NCBI GenBank assembly: GCA_036399055.1
Contig: DASWNX010000014.1
Coordinates: forward strand, 18,535-82,534
Reading direction: 5' to 3'
Length of the DNA: 64,000 nucleotides
Source of the DNA: Jatrophihabitans sp.
GTDB taxonomy: Bacteria > Actinomycetota > Actinomycetes > Mycobacteriales > Jatrophihabitantaceae
The position numbers and the translations under genes are program-made. The notes beneath the pieces were generated by a model. That model ran no database searches, had not been told where the DNA came from, and saw only the letters and a list, made by a program, of their open reading frames with translations. Positions 57,799 to 64,000 of the stretch are shown piece after piece. Numbering within the stretch: the stretch's first letter is position 1; the number at the start of each line of letters is the position of its first letter.

Positions 57799-58662
57799 TC
57801 AGAACGGTGGCCGCAACCGAGCCCGAGCGGCCTCGACGTCGAAGTCCGCAGGCGGGTAGCTGAGCTCCAGGCCGAGCAGGGCGTCGCGCAGCAACTGGCT
57901 CACCGCCCAGTTGCGGTACCACTTGGAATCGCTGGGAACGATGTGCCAGGGCGCGGCCTCGGTGGAGGTGGCGGCGATCGCGGCGGCGTAGGCGCTCTGG
58001 TAGTCCGACCAGTAGGCGCGCTCCTCGATGTCGGCGGGGTTGAATTTCCAGAGCTTGCTGGGATCGTCCAGCCGGGCCAGCAGCCGCTTGCGCTGCTCGC
58101 TGTAGCTGATGTGCAGGAAGCACTTGACCAGGACGGTTCCGGAGTCGCTCAACTGCCGCTCGAAAGCGTTGATGTCAGCTATCCGCTCGGCCCAGGCCGG
58201 GCCGTCGATGCTCTGGTGCACCCGGGTGACCAGCACGTCCTCGTAGTGCGAGCGGTTGAAGACCCCGATCATGCCTGCCGCCGGCAGCGCCCGACGGATC
58301 CGCCAGAGGAAGTGATGCGCCGCCTCCTCGGCCGTCGGCCGCTTGAACGAGGTGATGCTCACCCCGGCAGGCCCGACCTGGCCCACCACGTGCCTGACCA
58401 CCCCGTCCTTGCCGGAGGTGTCGGTGCCCTGCAGCACCAGCAGCACCCGCCGCGGATCGCCGCTGGCGCCATTGGCGTAGAGCATCTCCTGCTGGCTGGC
58501 CAGCACCGCGCCGGTGCTGGCCAGCTCCTTCAATGCCTTGGACTTCGAACCCGGGCTCAACGGCTTGCTGGCGGGGTCGTAGCCCAGCAGGGTGATCGGC
58601 CCCTCGGCCACCCGCAGCGCCTGGCGCAGGGGCATGGCCGTCGGGGCGGGCGCTGGCGTCAT
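57799..58662 (-). CDS. Polyphosphate kinase 2 family protein
   Basis: A 287-residue PPK2, which phosphorylates nucleoside mono- or diphosphates with polyphosphate. Walker A is GTDTSGKD (79-86), then SFKRPTAEEAAHHFLWRI, GVFNRSHYEDVLV and the lid region KCFLHISYSEQRKRLLARL, followed by WYRNWAVSQLL. Single-domain class; whether it prefers AMP, ADP or GDP is not clear. ATG 58662 follows a TAGGGT box by six bases. Confidence 0.94.
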   Translation of the reverse strand: MTPAPAPTAMPLRQALRVAEGPITLLGYDPASKPLSPGSKSKALKELASTGAVLASQQEMLYANGASGDPRRVLLVLQGTDTSGKDGVVRHVVGQVGPAGVSITSFKRPTAEEAAHHFLWRIRRALPAAGMIGVFNRSHYEDVLVTRVHQSIDGPAWAERIADINAFERQLSDSGTVLVKCFLHISYSEQRKRLLARLDDPSKLWKFNPADIEERAYWSDYQSAYAAAIAATSTEAAPWHIVPSDSKWYRNWAVSQLLRDALLGLELSYPPADFDVEAARARLRPPF

Positions 58663-58668
58663 TGCGCC

Positions 58669-58674
58669 ACCCTA
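58669..58674 (-). promoter_or_regulatory. -10 box TAGGGT, leaderless promoter candidate for ppk2
   Basis: TAGGGT on the minus strand ends six bases before the ATG at 58662. Confidence 0.5.
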
Positions 58675-58737
58675 CTGGCCCTCACTGCCTAGGCCCGGGC
58701 CGTGTTCGCTAGGCCCGGGTTGTGTTCGCCGCGGTGC

Positions 58738-59205
58738 TCAGCCGGCGATCTCGACCAGCGTGACCGTCATGCTCGATCCGGTGGCCACCCGGTAGGTCAG
58801 CTCGTCGCCGGGCCGGGCGCCCAGCAGCACCGAGCCCAGCGGGCTGGTCGGCGTGATGACCTCGACTCCGGGCCCGGCCTGCTCGACCAGGCCGATCAGG
58901 AACTGCTGGTCCTCGTCGTCGTCGGAGAACCGCAGGGTCACCAGGCTGCCGATCTCGGCGACCTGCCCGACCGAGGCCGGGGCGATCGGAGCCTGCAGTT
59001 GCACCTGCAACGCCGCGATCCGGATGTCGAGCTCGCCGAGGCGGATCAGCGCCTCGACGTTGCCGGCGTGGTCGGCGGCGTCACCGGAGCCGCCGGGCGG
59101 AATGCTCTCCAACGCCGTCTGCACCCGCTGTGCCTCGAGGTCTTCCAACCGGGCCAGCAGCGCGGCGTGGGCTGACGGTGAGAGGGAAGGCACGATCATC
59201 GTCAT
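58738..59205 (-). CDS. GreA/GreB-family elongation factor-like protein
   Basis: A 155-residue protein with an N-terminal coiled coil (about residues 10-75) and a C-terminal FKBP-like Gre domain (VGQVAEIGSLVTLRF to ISPLGSVLLGARPGDEL-like). Classical GreA has paired acidic residues at the coiled-coil tip; the tip here reads GGSGDAADHAGN, so it may have lost or changed cleavage activity and could bind the polymerase secondary channel as an anti-Gre or Rnk-like factor. AAGGAA precedes the ATG. Confidence 0.82.
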   Translation of the reverse strand: MTMIVPSLSPSAHAALLARLEDLEAQRVQTALESIPPGGSGDAADHAGNVEALIRLGELDIRIAALQVQLQAPIAPASVGQVAEIGSLVTLRFSDDDEDQQFLIGLVEQAGPGVEVITPTSPLGSVLLGARPGDELTYRVATGSSMTVTLVEIAG

Positions 59206-59333
59206 GGAGGTTCCTTATGTCGTGATTGGCACGTTAGTCGGATGACTAGTCTGAATCTCTAGCAACTCCGCGCGCACGCGATTCGTTCCTGAATGTGACA
59301 AGCAATTCCCGGCTTGTCCGGGGGCGTCGACGG

Positions 59334-60386
59334 CTACCCCGGCGGCTGGCGCGCGCCGGCCGCCGCATGGGCCAGCGCCACCAGCCGCGAGATCGCCCGC
59401 CGGTACTTCTGACGGTAGCCGCCGGCCAGCATCTCGGCGCTGAACAGCTGGTCCAGCGCCACGCCGGAGCAGGCCAGCGGGATCTGCCGGTCATAGAGCC
59501 GGTCGGCCAGCACCACCAGCCGCAAGGCCACGTTCTGGTCCGGGGCCGGGGTCACCCCCGTCAGGCACAGCTGGCTGACGCCGTCCAGCAGGGCGCCGTA
59601 ACGGCTGGGATGCAGCCGGGCCAGGTGCTCCAGCAACTGCCCGAACTCATCCAGCGAGGCGCCTGGACGCCGCGCGGCCCGCAGCACGTCGGCCTCGGCC
59701 AGCGGCGGCGGCGCCGCGGGCAGGCCGCGGTGCCGGTAATCGGGCCCGTCCACCCGGATGGCGGTGAACCGAGCGGCCATCGCCTGGATCTCGCGGAAGA
59801 AGTCCTCGGCGGCGAACCGCTGCTCCCCCAACCGGTCGGGCAACGTGTTCGAGGTGGCCGCCAGCCGCACGCCGGCCTCGTCCAGGCGAGCCAGCAGGCT
59901 TGAGATCAGCACCGTGTCGCCGGGATCGTCCAGCTCGAACTCGTCGATGGCCAGCAGCCTCATCGGCGACAGCCTCGTGACCAGCCCGGCGAAGCCGAGC
60001 ACGCCGGCCAGCTGGGTGAGCTCGGAGAACGTCGCGTAGGCCTTGGGAGCGGGGACCGCGTGCCACAGCGACGCCAGCAGGTGAGTCTTGCCCACCCCGA
60101 ACCCGCCGTCGAGGTAGATGCCAGCCGGACGGTCCGGGGCGCCGCGGTGGGAGGCGCGGCCCCGACGCCACCACGCGCGCCCCGCCGAGCCCGAGCCTTC
60201 CGCCGCTGCCGACAGCAGGCCGGCGAAGTCGCGCACCGCCGCGCAGGCCAGCGCCTGGCTCGGCTCACCCGGGTCGGGCCGGTAGCTGTCGAAGCTGACG
60301 GCAGCGAACAGCGGCGGCGGCGTCAGCTCGGCGATCAGCGACTCGACCGGCGCCTGCGGCTGGCGGTCCACGAGGCGAACAGGCAC
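59334..60386 (-). CDS. zapE: AFG1/ZapE-like cell division ATPase
   Basis: A 350-residue AAA-type ATPase. Walker A is GGFGVGKT (94-101), Walker B LLAIDEFELDD, sensor AATSNTLPDRLGEQRF, and YRHRGL is a family feature. In E. coli ZapE acts at the Z-ring; the actinobacterial role is not established. The frame is open to 60554, but GTG 60386 begins the conserved region and has TAGGCT eight bases upstream. A low-complexity insert (SAGRAWWRRGRASHRG) precedes Walker A. It is divergent from the ribD-like gene. Confidence 0.88.
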   Translation of the reverse strand: MPVRLVDRQPQAPVESLIAELTPPPLFAAVSFDSYRPDPGEPSQALACAAVRDFAGLLSAAAEGSGSAGRAWWRRGRASHRGAPDRPAGIYLDGGFGVGKTHLLASLWHAVPAPKAYATFSELTQLAGVLGFAGLVTRLSPMRLLAIDEFELDDPGDTVLISSLLARLDEAGVRLAATSNTLPDRLGEQRFAAEDFFREIQAMAARFTAIRVDGPDYRHRGLPAAPPPLAEADVLRAARRPGASLDEFGQLLEHLARLHPSRYGALLDGVSQLCLTGVTPAPDQNVALRLVVLADRLYDRQIPLACSGVALDQLFSAEMLAGGYRQKYRRAISRLVALAHAAAGARQPPG

Positions 60387-60394
60387 GGCTGCCC

Positions 60395-60400
60395 AGCCTA
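60395..60400 (-). promoter_or_regulatory. -10 box TAGGCT upstream of the zapE-like gene
   Basis: TAGGCT on the minus strand ends eight bases before GTG 60386 and supports that start. Confidence 0.4.
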
Positions 60401-60514
60401 GCGGCGGCTGCGGCCCGCTTCTCGGTAGCTGCCGCCTGGGTGTCCGCCGGCGGCGTGGCCGGCTCAGCCCGAGCCTGGATCGTGCCCGGCGCGAGCTGTG
60501 CTGAGATAGCAGCC

Positions 60515-61318
60515 ATGCGCGTTCTGCTACCGGCCGGCTCACCGCCAGAGGCATCAGCCACCGATGATCCTGTCGACCTGCACGCCCACTACGCCGAAGG
60601 GTGGCTGCCCGACGGTGGCGTCCGGGTCAACTTCGTGTGCAGCGCCGACGGCGCCGCCACGGCGGCCGGGCTGTCTCGCGGTCTGCAGACCCCCGGCGAC
60701 AACGCGGTCTTCGCGGCGCTGCGCGACCTGGCCGACGTGATCCTGGTGGGCGCGGCGACCGCTGCCGCCGAGCGTTACCGCCCGGCCAACCCCTCGGCGC
60801 GGCGACGCGCTATCCGTGCCGAGCTGGGGCTGGCCGAGGTGCCGGCCATCGCGGTGATGTCCTCCAGCCTGCAGCTGGACCTGTCGGCGGAGCTGTTCTC
60901 GGCGCCTTCTCAGGCGCCGACCCTGGTGGTCACCGGGTCGGCGGCGCCGATCGGCGCGCGCAACGACATCATCGACCTGGCCGGCACCGAGGCCAAGCTG
61001 CAATTGGTGCAGGCGCCCTCGGCCGCCGACGGCGGGGTCGACTTCGCGGCCTCGGTCGCCGCGCTGCGTGAGCTCGGCTACCGACGAATCCTCTGCGAGG
61101 GCGGTCCCCGGCTGTTCGCGGCCGGGGTGGCCGGTGGCGCCGTCGACGAGCTGTGCCTGAGCATGTCGCCGATGCTCACCGGGCCCGGCGGCGCCCGGAT
61201 CGTCGCCGGCGAGCCTTGGCCGGCCGAGCTGAGCCCCCGGCTGCAGTTGACCGGCCTGCTCACCGAGGACAGCGCGCTGTTCTGCCGCTACCTGCTCCGC
61301 CGCCCGGCAGCAGCCTGA
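60515..61318 (+). CDS. RibD C-terminal/dihydrofolate reductase-like pyrimidine reductase
   Basis: A 267-residue reductase of the RibD C-terminal family, NADPH-dependent. Features are RVNFVCSADGAATAAG, TPGDNAVFAALRDLADVILVGAATAAAERY and RILCEGGPRLFAAGVAGGAVDELCLSMSP. No deaminase domain is present. It could reduce the riboflavin intermediate or act on another pyrimidine-like substrate; no other rib genes are nearby. ATG 60515 is chosen over the longer frame to 60440. Confidence 0.88.
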   Translation: MRVLLPAGSPPEASATDDPVDLHAHYAEGWLPDGGVRVNFVCSADGAATAAGLSRGLQTPGDNAVFAALRDLADVILVGAATAAAERYRPANPSARRRAIRAELGLAEVPAIAVMSSSLQLDLSAELFSAPSQAPTLVVTGSAAPIGARNDIIDLAGTEAKLQLVQAPSAADGGVDFAASVAALRELGYRRILCEGGPRLFAAGVAGGAVDELCLSMSPMLTGPGGARIVAGEPWPAELSPRLQLTGLLTEDSALFCRYLLRRPAAA

Positions 61319-61381
61319 CCGGCGCGCGCCGGTCAGGCGGGGCTGTCATCGGGCTTGCGGGTTCAGGGCCACAATGAGCCG

Positions 61382-62458
61382 ATGAAGCTGCCTGTGCTGC
61401 CTCCCGTGTCTCCGATGCTGGCCAAGTCGGTGACGGCGATCCCGCCCGGCGCCTCCTATGAGCCCAAGTGGGACGGCTTCCGCTCGATCATCTTCCGGGA
61501 CGGCGCCGAGGTGGAGTTCGGCAGCCGCAACGAGCGTCCGATGACCCGGTACTTCCCCGAGCTGATCGAGGCGGTTCTCGCCCAGCTCCCCGAGCGCTGC
61601 GTGATCGACGGCGAGATCGTGGTCGCCACCGGCAACGGGCTGGACTTCGAGGCGCTGCAACAGCGCATCCATCCCGCCGAGTCGCGGGTGCGGCTGCTCA
61701 GCACCCAGACCCCCGCCTCGTTCATCGCCTTCGACCTGCTCGCGCTGGGCGACCAGGACTACACCGACCGGCCGTTCACCGAGCGGCGCGCGGCGCTGGA
61801 GGACGCGCTGGCCGGCGTCACCGCCCCGATCCACCTGACGCCGGTGACGACCGAGCTGGACGTGGCGCAGCGCTGGTTCAGCGAGTTCGAGGGCGCCGGC
61901 CTGGACGGCGTCATAGCCAAGCCGCTGACAGGCAGCTACGAGCCCGACAAGCGGGTGATGTTCAAGATCAAGCACCAGCGCACCGCCGATTGCGTGGTCG
62001 CCGGCTACCGGGTGCACAAGAGCGGCCCGGACGTGATCGGCTCCCTGATGCTCGGCCTCTACAACGACGACGGGGTGCTCAACTCGGTCGGGGTGATCGG
62101 GGCGTTCCCGATGGAACGGCGCCGCGAGCTGTTCTCCGAGCTGCAGCCGCTGGTGACCACCTTCGACCAGCACCCGTGGAACTGGGCGGCGCACGAGGCG
62201 GGCGAGCGGACGCCGCGCCGCAACGAGCAGTCGCGCTGGAACGCCGGCAAGGACCTGTCCTTCGTGCCGCTGCGCCCGGAACGGGTGGTCGAGGTGCGCT
62301 ATGACCACATGGAGGGCGAGCGATTCCGGCACACCGCCCAGTTCAACCGCTGGCGGCCCGACCGCACCCCGACGTCCTGCACCTACGAGCAGCTCGAGCA
62401 GCCGGTGAACTTCCAGCTCAGCGACATCGTCCCCGGGTTGGGCGAGCCGCTCGGTTAG
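61382..62458 (+). CDS. ATP-dependent DNA ligase, LigC-like
   Basis: A 358-residue ATP-dependent ligase: adenylation lysine K29 in EPKWDGFR, DGEIVV as motif III, IAFDLLAL as motif IIIa, DGVIAKP as motif IV and FKIKHQRTADCVV as motif V, then an OB domain. This matches the mycobacterial LigC group, which serves Ku-independent end joining or base-excision repair. No Ku, LigD polymerase or primase gene is adjacent. ATG 61382 is chosen over a nearby upstream in-frame GTG/ATG. Confidence 0.92.
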   Translation: MKLPVLPPVSPMLAKSVTAIPPGASYEPKWDGFRSIIFRDGAEVEFGSRNERPMTRYFPELIEAVLAQLPERCVIDGEIVVATGNGLDFEALQQRIHPAESRVRLLSTQTPASFIAFDLLALGDQDYTDRPFTERRAALEDALAGVTAPIHLTPVTTELDVAQRWFSEFEGAGLDGVIAKPLTGSYEPDKRVMFKIKHQRTADCVVAGYRVHKSGPDVIGSLMLGLYNDDGVLNSVGVIGAFPMERRRELFSELQPLVTTFDQHPWNWAAHEAGERTPRRNEQSRWNAGKDLSFVPLRPERVVEVRYDHMEGERFRHTAQFNRWRPDRTPTSCTYEQLEQPVNFQLSDIVPGLGEPLG

Positions 62459-62461
62459 CCT
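62456..62461 (+). promoter_or_regulatory. -10 box TAGCCT, leaderless promoter candidate
   Basis: TAGCCT includes the TAG stop of the ligase gene and ends six bases before GTG 62468. Confidence 0.45.
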
Positions 62462-62467
62462 CAAGGG

Positions 62468-64000
62468 GTGCCTACCCGCCTCGCCACCCGGCTGTCCGCG
62501 CTCGCCGTGGGAGTGGCCCTGCTGGCCGGCGCGGCCTGCAGCTCACCCAAGCGGCCCGCCGCACCTGCCACCAGCTCCAGCTCCGCGGCCAGCGCGTCGG
62601 CCTCGGCCAGCTCGTCAGCGAGCGAGCCGGCCGCCCGCATCGCCTTCTCCGACTGCAGCCAGCAGTTCCAGGCCGCGATCGGCTCGCCCAAGGCCAAGTC
62701 CATGCAGTTCGGCTGCGGCAAGCTCCCGGTTCCGCTGGACTACGACGAGCCCGACGGCGACACCGCCGACATCTTCGTGGTCCGGGTCCGCAGCAACCAC
62801 CAGAGCCAGCGGATCGGCTCGCTGCTGGTGAACCCCGGCGGCCCGGGCGGCTCGGGAGTGAACCTGGCCGCCGGCCTGGTCGGCGCGCTGAGCGACACGG
62901 TGTTCGACCACTTCGACCTGGTGGGCTTCGATCCCCGCGGGGTCGGGCTGTCCGAGCCGGTGCAGTGCATCAGCGACCAGCAGAAGGACCGGCTGGCCGC
63001 GGCGAACCCGGACGTCCGGACCGCGGCCGGCCGGGCCCAGGCCCGGACCGCCTCCGACGCGGTCGTCAAGGCCTGCGTCGCCAAGTACGGATCCGCCCTG
63101 GGCCACTTCAACACCGAAGAGACCGCCCACGACATGGAGCTGATCCGGCAGGCGGTCGGCGACACCAAGCTGAACTACCTCGGCTTCTCCTACGGCACCC
63201 GGCTGGGGGCTGCCTACGCCCACCAGTTCCCCACCCGGATCCGGACGGCGGTGCTGGACGGGGCGGTGGACCCGGTCGCCGACGAGCTGACCGTGGACGA
63301 GCGGCAGGCCAAGGCCTTCGAGGACGCCTTCGACCAGTTCGCCGCCGACTGCGCAAAGCGGCCGGCCTGCGCGGCGCTGGGCAATCCCCGCTCGGCGGTG
63401 CTGTCGCTGATGGCCGCCGCCGACCGGGCGCCGATCCCGGCCGGCGACCGCAAGGCCACCGGCGGCATCGTCCTGATCGGAGTGGCCTCGGCGCTGTATG
63501 ACCAGTCGCAGTGGGAGGAGCTCGGGCAGGCCCTGATCGCGGCGCGGGACGGCAACGCCACCAAGATCATGACGCTGTCGGACGAGTACCTCGAACGCGA
63601 TCCGGAGACCGGGCACTACTCCAACATCATGGACGCCAACCTGGCCGTCAACTGCAACGACTCGACCCTGCAGATCACCGACCAGCTGGTTGCCACCATG
63701 GCCGCCAGGTGGATCCCGAAGTACCCGATCTTCGGACGCAATGCGGCGGCCTCGCTGTACTCGTGCCACTCCTGGCCCCGCTCGGGGCATCCGTTGCCAC
63801 CGGCGTCGGCGCCCGGCGCGCCGCCGATCCTGGTGATCGGCACCCTGCACGACCCGGCCACCCCGTTCGCCGCGACCGGGGTGCTGGCCAAGGCGCTCGG
63901 CTCCGGAGTGGTGCTGACCTGGAACGGCGAGGGCCACACCGCGTACCCCAAGACCAAGTGCATCACCAGCAAGGTGGACAGCTACCTCGTCACCGGCAAG
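62468..64000 (+). CDS. Exported alpha/beta hydrolase with TAP-like C-terminus, 3' end outside window
   Basis: 511 codons are visible from GTG 62468 to the window edge without a stop. The N-terminus is a signal peptide (LSALAVGVALLAGAAC) with a weak lipobox at Cys24, then a Ser/Ala linker. The catalytic domain has the oxyanion region NPGGPGGSG, nucleophile motif GFSYGTRLG (S241), the aspartate in LHDPATP (D462) and the histidine in GEGHTAY (H490), so the triad is complete. It resembles the secreted tripeptidyl aminopeptidases and SlpD-like proteases of Streptomyces. A peptide substrate is likely but unproven. Confidence 0.9.
   Translation, partial: MPTRLATRLSALAVGVALLAGAACSSPKRPAAPATSSSSAASASASASSSASEPAARIAFSDCSQQFQAAIGSPKAKSMQFGCGKLPVPLDYDEPDGDTADIFVVRVRSNHQSQRIGSLLVNPGGPGGSGVNLAAGLVGALSDTVFDHFDLVGFDPRGVGLSEPVQCISDQQKDRLAAANPDVRTAAGRAQARTASDAVVKACVAKYGSALGHFNTEETAHDMELIRQAVGDTKLNYLGFSYGTRLGAAYAHQFPTRIRTAVLDGAVDPVADELTVDERQAKAFEDAFDQFAADCAKRPACAALGNPRSAVLSLMAAADRAPIPAGDRKATGGIVLIGVASALYDQSQWEELGQALIAARDGNATKIMTLSDEYLERDPETGHYSNIMDANLAVNCNDSTLQITDQLVATMAARWIPKYPIFGRNAAASLYSCHSWPRSGHPLPPASAPGAPPILVIGTLHDPATPFAATGVLAKALGSGVVLTWNGEGHTAYPKTKCITSKVDSYLVTGK

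Overview
This window is chromosomal DNA of a high-GC Gram-positive bacterium (Actinomycetota). The evidence is uniform high GC with strong G/C preference at third codon positions, GTG starts, 4-base ATGA/GTGA gene overlaps, and actinobacterial marker genes (rbpA, whiA, opcA, actinobacterial-type zwf and heme genes, DUF4032, LmeA-like DUF2993). A Frankineae-like actinomycete is a reasonable guess, but the sequence alone does not fix the genus. I saw no rRNA, tRNA, CRISPR array, phage or intact insertion sequence. The window starts inside a plsC-type gene and ends inside a secreted hydrolase gene.

Layout. 1-8.3 kb: acyltransferase end, ABC exporter pair, heme A synthase, a membrane Ser/Thr kinase, a DUF445 protein, an ATP-grasp enzyme and heme O synthase. 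8.5-17.0 kb: pentose-phosphate and glycolytic run tkt-tal-pgi-zwf-opcA-pgl on the plus strand. 17.1-30.4 kb, minus strand: rbpA, secG, tpiA, pgk, gap, whiA, yvcK, rapZ, uvrC, uvrA and ung, i.e. lower glycolysis, division/envelope regulators and excision repair. 30.4-36 kb: DUF4032 and a metallo-hydrolase, then an accessory patch of small genes (TerB-domain protein between two copies of one palindrome, a two-gene small protein/membrane protein unit, a minimal zincin, a DinB remnant, a VOC protein, a small membrane protein). 36-43.8 kb: exported sialidase-like protein with a lipoprotein, an HrpA helicase, a flavin reductase and a nitroreductase. 43.9-49 kb: homogentisate catabolism (hmgA, an unknown protein, fahA, an aminotransferase, an ABM-domain protein). 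49.1-52.5 kb: an O-antigen-ligase-like membrane protein and two small exported paralogues, in a tandem duplication whose second ligase copy has decayed. 52.5-55.4 kb: pseudouridine catabolism (psuG-psuK), a doubtful small exported ORF with 21-base repeats, and an LmeA-like protein. 55.6-64 kb: uvrB, a PPK2 kinase, a GreA-family protein, a ZapE-like ATPase, a RibD-like reductase, a LigC-like DNA ligase and an alpha/beta hydrolase.

Most of the window is core metabolism and repair. The unusual parts are the decayed tandem duplication at 49-52 kb, the twin palindromes around the TerB gene, PafBC-type promoter candidates upstream of both uvrA and uvrB, a set of TAnnnT boxes about six bases before start codons suggesting leaderless mRNAs, low-complexity tails on UvrA and HrpA, and an unexplained protein translationally coupled between hmgA and fahA.
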